This document shows positions 13,227 to 23,983 of a stretch of 64,000 bases of DNA, piece by piece. How positions within the stretch are numbered: the first letter of the stretch is position 1; every line of letters begins with the position of its first letter. Made by a program: the position numbers and the translations under genes. The stretch is from Didymella arachidicola (taxonomy: Eukaryota; Ascomycota; Dothideomycetes; Pleosporales; Didymellaceae): the NCBI GenBank assembly GCA_016630955.3, contig CM049986.1:1178001-1242000 (forward strand), given 5' to 3'. Below the pieces are notes generated by a model. That model was not told the origin of the DNA. It worked only from the letters and a program-made list of their open reading frames with translations, and searched no databases.

Positions 13227-14217
13227 ATGTTCGTCAACTCACAGAACTTGTTCTTCGCTGCGGCGACTTTTGCCAGCGGAGTTTCTGCTCTTGCTGGCAC
13301 ACCGGTGATGACTGAAGCCACAGTCTCCAAGCTTGCCTTGTCGCCTCTCGAGAGCAAACTTGTCTGTCTGAAAGGCGAGGTAGCTCTTGCAGTTCTCACC
13401 AAAGTCAACTACCGGACTGCCGCATATTCCTTCTGTAGCTCCTTCATCAGCATTCCTGCTGTTACTTCTAGTGTGACTATCATCCAGACAAGCTCCAGTC
13501 CTACCACCACTACCGTGTAAGTATCCACCGCCACATCAGATTGGCTCTCATACTCACAAATATTACAGTCCAGTCACCGAAACAGAAACTTTAACGCTGC
13601 CAGATGCTACGGCCACTACCACAGTAACAGCAGGTGCCGTCGCGAAGCGTGACTGTCCATACGCAACGCCCGCTGTGCCCTTCGAGTCAGCAATTGCAGC
13701 CATCAAGTCTGGTCTCCTCTCCGCAGGCTGCTCCTGCATCAGGACCGAGATCCCTCTTGCCACATCGACCTCCACGCTCACGGCAACCATCGCCCAGGCA
13801 TTCCCGACGATTACTGCCTTCTCTACCATTACCGAGATATTCACTACTCAGAAAACCACCACCGTTACGGTGACCCTGCCTGGTACGCCCGACGCAAGCT
13901 GCAATGGTGCCGTCTGCGGTGCTTTCAGATCATGCAGCAGCACCGTCAATGGTTGCAGCTGCTACACCGCTCCTGAGGGAGCTGGCTTCTGTGCTCAAGA
14001 TGCTTCGTGCAGCGGCCCTGCTCGATGCACCACCAGCTCTGCTTGTGCTGGTGCCCAGATATGCGCTGTCAACACATGCTGCGGTGCTCAGGGCATTTGT
14101 CTGAACCTGCAGTGTGACAACCCCGCAAGAAAGTTGATGAAGCATAGGAGGCAAACTGATGGACAGAGAACTAGCAGGAACGATGGTAGCAATACCATTG
14201 GAGGCGTGGCGGCCTAA
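13227..14217 (+). CDS. Secreted Thr/Ser-rich, Cys-rich protein of unknown function
   Basis: Exons 13227-13516 and 13569-14217 encode 312 residues. I start at the ATG at 13,227 because it gives a proper signal peptide (MFVNSQNLFFAAATFASGVSA); an in-frame ATG at 13,149 would add 26 residues that spoil it. The mature protein has a Thr/Ser/Pro-rich region (about residues 85-120), a dibasic Kex2-type site in GAVAKRDCPYA, a second Thr/Ser-rich stretch, then a Cys-rich C-terminal module (about residues 215-290) with some 20 cysteines, including CSSTVNGCSCY and CTTSSACAG. The layout suggests an O-glycosylated, disulphide-stabilised extracellular or wall protein. I recognise no catalytic domain and no clear GPI signal. 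The 52-nt intron has donor GTAAGT. Confidence 0.8.
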
Positions 14218-15711
14218 GTGACCGTCATCTAGACATTAAGTCTACTCTGTCTTGATTGCCAGGTAGTCAAGTAATATGTAGTGATAACCCAACATGGTTT
14301 CTCTCTGTCGAACTTTATCTATGAATAACGTGGAGCCCTGTCAGAGGCCAAGCCGAAGACATGTCCAAGTGCTGTTCAACGCTTTTAGACTCGATTCCAT
14401 GCACACAATACTCCTCCGATATGCCAGAAACCTAAGCAATACTACCTTATGAAGATTACTAGACACTGAAGGGCTTATACTAAGCATTCTGATCAAGACA
14501 CAGTACGAACCTAGAGCAAGCCAAATCAGGCAACAAGCTTCAAGGTGACGTAGTCCACACGTAAGTCGTGGTCAATGTAGCAATTCAACTCTTTGCAACA
14601 GATACCGGACGACTAAAAAGCCACAGATCGTAGATTATCTGATTCTGCATGGCAGCAGAATATTAAATTGTGTTCTGATGGCTGAAACTGATATACACGG
14701 TAGCTGTGTGTATTCCATAGCGTTGAGCAGATATTTTACATTCACAGCTTTGTTTCGTTGATTAAACAGTGGCACCATACGTGAGTTAGATTCCACTGGC
14801 AAGGAAGAGCACGCCCATATATCGAGGTCTGGAGCATATCAGAGATAAAGTACTCGTCATGTCGAACAACCGTCGAGTACATGCAACAGTAGAAATCCCG
14901 CTTCAGTGGAAAGTTGGTCTCTTTGGAGGTACCTTTGGCGCTGTATCTTAGAATGGTCGCGATAACACTTCAACCCAATCTCCTCGAAACCCCAGGAAGA
15001 GGCAGTTAAAGCGACGTGTCCATACCTGTTTGTTGATAGACAGCGGTGAAAAAGTGTGAGAAGAATCGATAGCGAAGACATTGAGCGCGCCTGCATAGTG
15101 GCTGGCCTGTGAAGGAGGAATAGTCCCAAGAGCATAACAAAACTGATAGTATAAGCTGTATGGCTAGCCGCTTCATGCTGACGGACAATTGCAGTTGTTT
15201 TGTACAGTTGAATACAAGCGACTCGAAGTCGTAGCAGATCAACGAACGACATCAAGGTGTCAATGCCAATTTCAGATGTCTGAATTCGTTCATACGTATC
15301 CTCGCACTCGTATGTAATTGCCGTCAATAACACAGCCTCAGAAAATACTGCCGTACAAAGGCCATGCATGCAAGTGCATTTCCCTCGAGTTGCCGAACAC
15401 CGACTTCCACCTGCATTGTGGGCTGCGAGGTACGCATGATTCTTGAACAATATCCAAGGTGGAGATACTAAAGATTGAGTGTGGTGTTGGACTGCTGGCA
15501 AAGGGTTTTCGCTGTGATGCACGCACTACTGCCCTTTCACGCACTGTCAACTTGGCTCTAGCTGTTTATTAGCAGCGGCTGTACGCATAGAGCGGCATGC
15601 TCCTGCAGTTGACGCTAAATGGCGACAGCTCTCATGACTTTGTATGTGTTGTTTGCGGGTCGACCGTTTTAAATTTTTTACCAATGGAGTTCCATATGTA
15701 CGTTCGTATGC
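14218..15711. other. Intergenic region with one unassigned minus-strand ORF
   Basis: No supported gene. The minus strand holds a 221-codon frame (14,857-15,522) with some hydrophobic stretches and no motif I recognise. It overlaps no other gene, so it could be real or a fragment, but composition and lack of splice context keep it below calling. The region is comparatively AT-rich around 14,450-14,800. Confidence 0.35.
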
Positions 15712-16637
15712 TCATACAGCGTGCGTCGTCGTGACCTTCCATTCTGTCGTGACCATCACATTATCTTTTGTTTCATCTTGTCTTGTCGAGCTCGTCGCTC
15801 TCGATGGGTTCCGAGAGCCCTGAAAGACCAGTTCCAGTTCATCATCGCTGATTCTGCCGCCTTGGACATGAGACCTTGAGATACCGTGGTTGCTGACAGG
15901 CTTGGAGCCTGGATGCTGATGGTAGCCTCCGGTGCTGCGGGGATATGAGCTGTTGTTTGGCGAGGCGCGGACGATCAAAGCCTTCATGGCGGGTAAAGAG
16001 ACGACGATGGTTGCTGTGCACATTTCGGCGGTACACCACAGATCTTGATGAAGTCAGAAAAAACGAGAAGGTAAGATGATGTGAATTCACTTACTGCCTG
16101 TTGCATCGTCGACGTTATAGTCAGTGACCGTGTAGACGATGAATCGTGTTAAGCTAATGATGATGGTAATCATGCCGAGGGAGAAAACACCACAGAGTGC
16201 AATTTTCTGGCGTTTGTGTAGTTTGAGGCTGCTCATCATGAAGAAGGGGAGGATGAAGACTATGGTCTGGTAAGCAATGAGACAGACAACATCTGCCCAG
16301 TGAACGTACGAATGATGTCAGTTGACCAGTTCATGGTCCAATTGATAGTAAAGGCTCTGTATGAGTTCCACGTGGAATTTAGTTGCCTCTCCAATGACCT
16401 GATCGACGCGTCAGTGCTGCAGGTCCGGGTTTTTTCTGGTGACATACCAGTTGTCTGAGATGTTCGGAGCGGCCAAGGTGTCCGAGAGTATAGTGGCGAC
16501 GAAACAGCTTCCCACGTATGCTGCAGAGACGTACACAGCGATCCGTAGACGTCGAAACCCAAGCGGAATCAGCCACCAGAAGAAAGCGACCAACGCCGCC
16601 TTTGGAAAGTAGAGACCGAAGTCGAAGAAATAGCATA

Positions 16638-16682
16638 ACGCCAACTACCACCGGATGGCGCACCCCACCGGAATGGCGCACC
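16638..16682 (+). repeat. Left terminal inverted repeat of transposon 1
   Basis: This 45-bp terminal repeat begins ACGCCAAC. It contains the nonamer TGGCGCACC twice, each preceded by CACCGGA or CACCGGAA, so the repeat is itself an imperfect tandem duplication. It matches the reverse complement of 18427-18471 at 44 of 45 positions. Confidence 0.92.
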
Positions 16683-16718
16683 TTGCCAAGACCACACCTC
16701 TTTTGACCACCACCAACG

Positions 16719-18353
16719 ATGTCGCAACAAATTGATCTTGAATTACTTTCTCGTGAAGATAGAATTAAGCTTGCTATTAGAGCTATTAATTCTAATGCGA
16801 ACCTAAGCCAGCGACGCGCTGCTGCTGTCTACAACGTGCCTGAAAGTACTCTTCGAAGGCAACGCGCCAAACCAGCTTCTCAACGCGTTATCTACCCCAA
16901 TTGCTCTCGGCTTACAAAGCAAGAAGAGGAGGTGCTTGTTCAACATATAAGAAAGCTTGACGCGCGAGGATTTGCTCCTACGCTTACTTATGTGCGAGAG
17001 ATGGCTGATCAACTGTTGGCTGCTCGCGATGGGGGCAAGGTTGGAGAAAACTGGACCTACAGGTTTATCCAGCGGAAACCTGAGGTTAGGTCTCAGGTTT
17101 CTAGACTGAGAGATTACCGGAGAGTTCTGTGCAGCGATACAGCAATTATCAGTCCCTGGTTCGACCTTATACGCAACGTTAAAGCCAAGTACGGCATCCT
17201 GGACCAAGATACCTACAACTTTGACGAGACTGGCTTCCAGATAGGCGTTGGAGGGTCAGTTAAGGTAGTGACTGCGTCTGAGAGACGTCGTGCACCACTC
17301 AGCCTTCAGCCTGGCGATCGTGAGTGGATAACTTTGATTGCTTGTATCAACGCGATGGGCTGGTCTGTCCCACCCTTCTTCATCCTCAAAGCAAAGCACC
17401 ACGACAAGGCCTGGTACGTTAACAACCCAAAAGATTGGAGGATTGGGGTTAGCAAGAATGGCTGGACTACTAATGAGCTTGGCCTTGCCTGGCTAAAGCA
17501 CTTTATCCAGCACACAGAGGCTGCTACTGTAGGTAGCCATCGGCTGCTGATTATCGATGGCCACGAGAGTCACAAGTCGCTCGAATTCCAGAATCTCTGC
17601 GAGGAAAGCAAGATTATTGCCCTCTGTATGCCTCCGCACGCCTCTCACATCCTGCAGCCACTTGACGTTGGGTGCTTTGCCCCGCTGAAGCAGGCGTACA
17701 AGAAGGAGATCAAAAGCTTGGCAGACAGTTACATTACCCACGTGGACAAAAAGGCCTTCTTAGCAACGTTTCAACCAGTATACAACAAGGCAATCTCAAA
17801 GAGCAACATCTTATCAAGCTTTAGAGCAACTGGCTTGGTCCCACTTGACCCAGAGGCGGTGCTGTCAAGGCTTGAAGTTAAGCCTCGTACGCCAACACCG
17901 CCTCTGCCTGGGCCTACCAACTGGCAACCTAAAACACCAACCAACGCGATTGAAATTGATAGCCAAACAACTCTTATTATTAAGAGGATAAGAGAACATA
18001 GGAGTTCCTCTCCTGACTCAATTATTGAGATGGTCCTACAGGTTAAAAGGGGGTCTGCAAAGAGGGACTATTCGCACACGCTACTTGAGGCAAGGATAGC
18101 CCAGCTTGAACAGGCAAACAAGGCTGCTTCTGAGCGTAAGAGGCGTAAAAAGAAGCGGATTCAGGAAGGCGGGACTCTCTCGCAGGCAGAGGCAGAGGAA
18201 ATACTAAAGGAGAAAGACGCTAAGGCTGAGACTAAGGGAGAAGGTGCGCAGGTAGGTAGCAGTAGTAAAGTTAAACGGTGCTGTACAACATGCGGCAGGA
18301 TAGGGCATAATAAGCGCACTTGCCAGCAAGATGTAATAGAGATAGAGGATTAA
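16719..18353 (+). CDS. Fot1/pogo-type transposase, intact
   Basis: An intronless 544-residue protein. Residues 10-55 form a Psq/CENP-B-like helix-turn-helix (IKLAIRAINSNANLSQRRAA...VPESTLRRQ), and residues 60-130 a second, CENP-B-type DNA-binding unit. The DDE catalytic core is complete: Asp169 in YNFDETGFQ, Asp280 in LLIIDGHESH and Asp316 in LQPLDVGCF, a DD35D spacing typical of Fot1/pogo. The C-terminal part has a Lys/Arg-rich helical stretch (ERKRRKKKRIQ) and ends with a CCHC zinc knuckle, CTTCGRIGHNKRTC. The enzyme would cut and paste the element into TA sites. No stop or frameshift is visible. Codon choice is more A/T-ending than in the housekeeping genes, as usual for mobile DNA. Confidence 0.95.
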   Translation: MSQQIDLELLSREDRIKLAIRAINSNANLSQRRAAAVYNVPESTLRRQRAKPASQRVIYPNCSRLTKQEEEVLVQHIRKLDARGFAPTLTYVREMADQLLAARDGGKVGENWTYRFIQRKPEVRSQVSRLRDYRRVLCSDTAIISPWFDLIRNVKAKYGILDQDTYNFDETGFQIGVGGSVKVVTASERRRAPLSLQPGDREWITLIACINAMGWSVPPFFILKAKHHDKAWYVNNPKDWRIGVSKNGWTTNELGLAWLKHFIQHTEAATVGSHRLLIIDGHESHKSLEFQNLCEESKIIALCMPPHASHILQPLDVGCFAPLKQAYKKEIKSLADSYITHVDKKAFLATFQPVYNKAISKSNILSSFRATGLVPLDPEAVLSRLEVKPRTPTPPLPGPTNWQPKTPTNAIEIDSQTTLIIKRIREHRSSSPDSIIEMVLQVKRGSAKRDYSHTLLEARIAQLEQANKAASERKRRKKKRIQEGGTLSQAEAEEILKEKDAKAETKGEGAQVGSSSKVKRCCTTCGRIGHNKRTCQQDVIEIED

Positions 18354-18426
18354 TTTAAGCTATTGTACGTTTAAATTTCTTGTTGTGGTGCTGAAATATT
18401 GAGGTGTAAAGATAAATTTGCTACAG

Positions 18427-18471
18427 GGTGCGCCATTCCGGTGGGGTGCGCCATCCGGTGGTGGTTGGCGT
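18427..18471 (-). repeat. Right terminal inverted repeat of transposon 1
   Basis: Reverse-complement partner of 16638-16682, ending GTTGGCGT just before the TA at 18472-18473. It has the same internal duplication of the TGGCGCACC nonamer. Confidence 0.92.
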
Positions 18472-18801
18472 TATTACGAAAACGGTCTGTAAGAAACGGT
18501 GTTAGCTATGCCTTTTGCGATGTGATATCATCGTGCACACCTTGAGATAAGCAGTCGAATCTGTGAGAAGCTCAGGCTCAACCAACGGATGCGCAAGCTG
18601 AAGCTTGAGAGCCACTACCGACCCTATACAGAAACCGAGGGTGCTGATCCACGCTCCCCATACGAGATAATCGGGAAGGGTCAATGTACGGCGTTCTATG
18701 GATATACGAATGTAGCATCGCAGAATAGTGATGGCTAGAGCGATCGCCACCAGTATGAACTGCACCACCTGTGCTGGTGTTAGTGTGCTGAAAATCTCCA
18801 T

Positions 18802-21059
18802 CTGTTACAGAGACCTACAATTGAAGTTACAATCTCCATCTTGCCAGAGGTTACGCAGCTATGCACTCGTACACATCAGGAACGAACAGCCCTACACCAA
18901 TACGAGGTGGATTCGGGAGAATACCACACGTCGGTGCGATATGTGAACGTTACGCGCCGGGAGCCGGAAAGAAGGAATGAAGTCCTTCTAGAAATGGGCC
19001 ATGCTTCAATTTTACGCGCGCCCCTTCTTTGTTACCCCCGATAATAAGCCCGGCGAACAGGTGGTGACATGGCGCTAGCAGCCGCCTCACGGACACGATT
19101 TGCGTAGCTTCATGTACACCCGGAGGTAGGCGTCCAACCATAATTGTTGATAGACGAGGGACGTTACCTTCGAAGTGTCGTCCTGTCGCAGCGTCCGATG
19201 CTCATGCAAGTATCCGGCTTTGATTCTTAGCCTCAATGGTAACCTCCTCCGTGACTTCAACTCAGAGTTTCGTACAGGTATCATGGTTGACTTCACCGTT
19301 AACGGCCGTTCATTGGGTCAATCGAGCTCGAGCTCTGCAGGCATTATGTTTCGTATTCGCTTTCTCTGCAGATTGATCGATGGGAACATCCCGTGTCGCA
19401 TCTAACAATGATCTGAGTCGTGGACATATTAGGGTCAGAACCTGCGCTACGCAATCACGTCGAAGCGCAGGGACAAGCACATGGCGTTACTACGGCATAT
19501 CCTCGGTGATGGCAACTGGCGTTGGGCCTTCCGATTGGAAGGTACGACTGCCGCACCGGAGGCTTGCCTCTGGATCTCAGCTGTTTGCAGCCCGCTAGGC
19601 AGAGCTGGGGAAGGTCAAGCGTATCGGAGATTCCAGTGCAGGCCTCTCGCGTGTTGTGCTGCTCTTGTGGCGTATTCCCGATGCCCGTGTCGTGTGGTCG
19701 AGGATCCAGATTGCCCAGGGATCAGTGAAGATTTTGGGTGCCGTGGTGGCGCGGCGTCGGCAGATCTTCCGCGGAGGGAACGACGCGCGGTTCCTCACCT
19801 CCAACGACCCACCTCTACCTACAAGCATATCGCCTTCTTTGTCCTGGACCGCAAACAAAGTTCATAGACAGCTCTAGTCAAACACTTCACGACTCGGTGT
19901 ATATTTTCAGTCTAATCAACATAAGCAATTGATTCTCGTCCAGTATCGATGAGAATTCCAAACACTCCCTCAACAGTCCTGCATAGTAGCTCCGGGAATA
20001 CTATCAATATTGCTTAAGATTGCGCACTTCACGTAGCAACGAAAAGGTCGTCCGGAAGGAAATGGTGCGCCCTTGAAGGGAGTGACCAAGATAGAGTCGA
20101 TATTTTGGATGCGTCCAGCCGGCGACCACCTCTGTAGCCAGATACAGATACTTTATTAACAAATGCCCATCATCTAGTGGCATAGGTCAGCCGCGTGATG
20201 GTGCTTCTCGATCGCCAAGTTATTGAGCACCCTCTTCTACCACCGCACGTCACTTTCATTCCAAGAGGTGCCCAAAGACTAGGCAATTAAGCTACCGCAC
20301 CGCCTCGGCATGGGCAAGAATCAACCCACATATTTACCATTAGCCTGCGAAATTCCGGCACCACGAATCAGGGCATTGAGCGGTCGAGTGCACAACTTGC
20401 AGAGCCGTCGCTGCAAAACATCTACTTGGAAGGAGCGCAGATCGTTGCAAGAAGGAGCGCAGTCTGGACCTGCATCTAGAAAGAGGACTGACGCATTTGA
20501 GATGCAAATCTGGCTTTCTCGCGAATACTGCACGACTCCGAGGAAAGGCTAGGTTGGGTATCATGTATCGGCTCTAAGGTAGGTCAGGGTACGGTAGCCG
20601 TAACTGCAACAAGAACACAAGCGACGTCACAATCAGGACATTTTCGGGAGGACTCATGAGATATAGAGACATAATCTGTCTCATCTACCACTTTCGGACA
20701 AGGCATATCTATGCAAATGGAGGGGCGGAGATGTCAAATCGTGATGGACAGCGATATAATTTCCAGGACCAACATCGACGCACCACCACGCAGATCAGCG
20801 TGAGGCGTGACGGCACTACCGACTTGGCATTAGAAACTCTATACGCTTACATAGCTTACACTGCTGTCTTGACTTAGCTACCTTGATACTATCGCTATAC
20901 GTGATCACTACACTCTTTGACATCATACTGATTGACGTCACCATCCACCTTAATCTGTCTTCTATCTTTCTTCCTTCGCTGGATATTTTCCACTCACTTT
21001 ATCCGTAAACAGGGAGCATGTCTTCTCGAGGGTGTGGGGGATTATGGGTTCTTTCTTTC
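18802..21059. other. Intergenic region, no supported gene
   Basis: About 2.3 kb between the 5' end of the split receptor gene and the 3' end of the Clr5 gene. A few frames of 70-130 codons lie at 19.2-19.9 kb on the + strand, but none shows a family motif and they overlap in different frames. This may be degenerate sequence; I cannot name its source. Confidence 0.4.
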
Positions 21060-23276
21060 TCACGTGCTACAACAAATATATGATGACTCCGCTAGCTGAA
21101 ATAAGAGAGACCGCAAGCTATTAATGTCTTGCATTGGGAAATTGCAGGGGAAGAATGCGCATTCCGAGTGTCGCTGTCGGCGGTACAACCAATCCTGCAG
21201 ACCTGTGTAATCGCCCTTCGATCGCGAGTCATGCAAAACGTCTTTCAGATGTGAGTGCGTCGTTATTAAAAGGTCCATTGCGCGTATTCTTCCCCTTGAA
21301 AGTATTTCCAAGATGACATCTGGGCCCCAATCTAGTCTGGATGCAATGAAGGCTCCAACTTCATCACTACCCTCACATAGGGCAAGATCCAGCACCTCTT
21401 CGTCGATTCTAGAGTCTCCTTTGCGATAAAGCTTTCGGGCTTGAGACACGTCATCTGCCAGAATAGCTGCACGTAGATCTGCCGGGATTGACCTCAATCC
21501 TGTTGGCGCACGACAGGGTCGTGGTAGAATCGTAGCTGTTCTTATAGTTGCCCTCGTAGCCGCCATCGTAGCTGCGGAAAAATCGCCTGATTGGCATGCG
21601 AGCAATATTTCTTGGTTGATTCGCCAATCGGACTCGGAGTAAGTTGGTTGGAAGTCCAGGAGACAACAAGACTCGTAGACGATCTTCAGAGAATACTTCA
21701 GTGAACGGTCTAGACAAGCTTGAAAGACCTCGGAAAAAGAGCTTTGAACAGCCAATACGTCATCGTCGGTCCACCTGTCTGCTGCCTGTCGCTGGCATAT
21801 CCAGTCGTGGACTTGGGACAGGACCCATGCAAAATCTGACAGACCTTCACCATAAGTATTTTCTGGCAGGAAGCTCATGAGTATCCCGGCCTTTACCCAG
21901 TGCATGATGTCGCCAGGTCCAAAACGGAGAAGTCTGTCCAGATCCGAAGTATCATATCTCATCTCGAGAAAGCAACGCAGTGCCGGCATTGTTCCAGACT
22001 TGAGAATCAACCATATCAAATGCCGCCGCACTGAGGCGTCCCACAGGCCTGGGACAGCGAACAGTTGCTCCAAGACCAGATCCGGGTCGTTAAAGGGAAG
22101 GATTGCGTGTCTCAGAAAGACCTCGACAACAGCAAGCTCTCGGCTCTGCCCTAGCTTTCGAAGAAAGCTTCTCATTTCGTCCGCGTTTAGTGCTCTTCCT
22201 TTGCGTAAGCTGTGTTCGAGTTCAAGCATGCTCTTGGCTTGATCCAGAAGATTAGCATCTGTAGCCGCAGTACGGATTCTTTGGCATACGACATCGACGA
22301 TTTCTTCGGGAAGGGACCAGAGGATATCCAAGACTTGTTGCCTGGGTAGGTTGGCCAGCCACGCGAAGACGCCAACTGACTCTGGGGACGCGGCACATCC
22401 ATTGCCGTTAATTACGGACGAAATGAGATGCTGAAGAGGAAAAGCTCCTTGCACTGAAGCGACAGTATCTGTGGTCCGGTGTTGAGGGTAGAGCATGGCG
22501 CTAAGTCGGCTGCGATCCGGCTCCCATGAACGGACGATCTGCTTATCAGCACCTACGGCCTAGGCCAATATCTTCCAGTCTATCTGGAAGCCCCATGAGA
22601 ACGGCCGGACACCAATGAGATTCAGAGTTGATGATGAGAATATGGAGCCTTCCGCAGGTGAGCGTAGAGTGGCCACAAGGGTGACGGCATCATTGGCTGT
22701 GTATTCGTGGAAACCGGGTCCATCCAGTGCATAGTCACCTTCAAACTCGAAAGCATCAGGTAGTGGACTCAGACCTATTACCCTGTTAGAGTGAAAGTAC
22801 GAAGCGTCTCAATGGGGTACCCACCAGAAGTCGCATGCTCCAGCGAGAAACCATGGCGTCTCCACTCCCTCTCTTTCGTGTCTACAGAGATCAAGCGGTT
22901 GTTGAATCGAAACGTCGTGCTTCTACCCGCTACTGCCCGCACGTGGCTCTCGTAGTAGAGTTTGTGCCACTCTCTTTTGGTGATGTTCTTCCGGACTGAC
23001 CACTTTTTGACAATGCGATTATGATACTGAGCAGTTCTATTTATGTGATGAGCAACTTCTCGTCAAAGCACTGTGATTTGACAGAACTCACGTCGCAGAG
23101 AACTGGTGATCCCTCGTCATGATCTCGACGATCTCGTCTAGGGTCTTTCCTTCGTCACCATCTTCAAGCCAGAGGTGGAGGATCTTGTCGCGATGTTTGT
23201 CCCAGTCTGCCTCCGCGATCTTCCGCCCGCGAGGCTTTTGGTGGTGTTTTGAATACTTGGCGATTTTGTTTGACAT
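21060..23276 (-). CDS. Clr5-domain protein, interrupted by one in-frame stop
   Basis: Minus-strand exons 23276-23092, 23036-22825 and 22774-21060 would encode 703 codons, with a TAG at codon 204 (22562-22560). The first 85 residues form a Clr5 domain: DWDKHRDKILHLWLED, TLDEIVEIM, HQFSATTAQYHNRIVKKW and VRKN. The frame runs on through the TAG without shift: GFQIDWKILA, stop, AVGADKQIVRSWEPDRSRL, so this is one gene with a nonsense codon, not two. The 500-residue C-terminal part is helical and ankyrin/TPR-like in texture, but I recognise no named domain. Both introns (55 and 50 nt) have good sites. Clr5 proteins are mostly uncharacterised; the domain is named after a fission yeast silencing factor. 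The stop differs from CAG by one transition, so a recent mutation, a sequence error or readthrough are all possible. Confidence 0.75.
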
Positions 23277-23983
23277 ATTGAGATGGGCGATATGGGATAG
23301 TAGACTGGATTTTGTTCGAGTAAGACGGGATTACAGCCCCTACTTATGCTGCAGCTGTAGACCCAGGCAAGGCTGAAACAACAGCGTCACCGCTGCAGTG
23401 CAGCGCGCCTGGCCTTGACTTCATTATGTTGACATTCGCGAGGTGGTCAAAGCACGACACCATTCCAGCGTTTTCGTAGGTTTGTGGACGAGTGCAACTG
23501 CAGAAAGTTGCTTTGGTGCAGGTTGACGCTGGCTGCTGCGGCAGAAGGCCCCACCTCCTCGCACCCTACCAATCAGCAGCGTCAACAGAATCGTAAACTC
23601 TGTCTCCAGTCGCGGCGCCTCAGCCTCGCTCGTACACAATCGCAAAAACATGAACACGGCCGTGATTTGCCTGCTGCATGCCGTCACGCCGGTCAGCGAC
23701 GTATGCTGGCTCCAGGGGACAGCCAACGATACAGAATCGCAATCTTGGCCCTGTGCACAAGGATTTGCCTTGTCCCTTCCCGAAGTTGTAAATCGCCACG
23801 CAGCCAATGGGAAGCCGCAAACAGAATCGCAATATAGAATCGTAACAAAATCGTAGAAATGCTCCCGCGCCTCTTCGAATGGCACCGTGCTTCTCACAGA
23901 ATCGTAACTTGACATACATAATTCCAGCAGAGGGGCCCGCTCTTTGATGGTTCACGATCAACCATCAACCCCCAGCTGCTAAG
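23277..23983. promoter_or_regulatory. Divergent promoter region between the Clr5 gene and a small membrane protein gene
   Basis: These 707 bases separate two genes transcribed away from each other, so they should contain both promoters. The interval carries the repeated AATCGYAA motif annotated separately. No convincing coding frame is present. Confidence 0.5.
23589..23907 (+). repeat. Dispersed cluster of seven ACAGAATCGYAA-like motifs
   Basis: The core AATCGTAA or AATCGCAA starts at 23589, 23638, 23735, 23825, 23838 and 23900, with a variant AATCGTAG at 23849. Most copies are preceded by ACAG or ATAG. All are on the same strand and spacing is irregular (about 13-97 bp), so this is not a tandem array. 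A cluster in a divergent promoter suggests binding sites for a regulator, but I do not know a factor that reads this sequence. Confidence 0.55.

Larger units (their letters stand above)
16638..18471 (+). mobile_element. Complete Fot1/pogo-type (Tc1-mariner superfamily) DNA transposon
   Basis: The element is 1,834 bp long with 45-bp terminal inverted repeats that differ at one position (the ninth base). It is flanked by TA on both sides (16636-16637 and 18472-18473), the target duplication of the superfamily. It carries one uninterrupted transposase gene in the + orientation, opposite to the receptor gene it splits. Near-identical repeats and an intact ORF suggest a young and possibly active copy. 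Confidence 0.93.
15712..18801 (-). pseudogene. PTH11-like rhodopsin-domain receptor, disrupted by a transposon
   Basis: Minus-strand exons are 18801-18541, 18486-18472 continuing at 16635-16448 across the insertion, 16398-16310, 16259-16095 and 16043-15712. The start is MEIFSTLTPAQVVQFILVAIALAI, the first of about seven membrane helices. Family landmarks follow in order: YLVWGAWISTLGF, FDFGLYFPKA, INWTMNWSTDI, LPFFMMSSLKLHKRQK, SLGMITIIIS, and NLWCTAEMCTATIVVSLPA, then a Ser/Arg-rich cytoplasmic tail. Such fungal rhodopsin-domain proteins (PTH11 class) are plasma-membrane sensors. A 1,834-bp transposon sits in exon 2 between V and I codons; removing it with one TA copy restores the frame exactly. 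All four remaining introns (about 50 nt each) still have good splice sites and I see no other lesion, so the insertion looks recent. As it stands the gene cannot make a full receptor. Confidence 0.85.

Noticed and set aside
14857..15522. Minus-strand frame of 221 codons
   Set aside because: No family motif and no supporting context. Kept only as a remark in the gap entry.
19087..19932. Possible degraded transporter or membrane protein near 19.5 kb
   Set aside because: Fragments such as GDGNWRWAFRLEG looked suggestive, but no consistent frame or second motif could be found.
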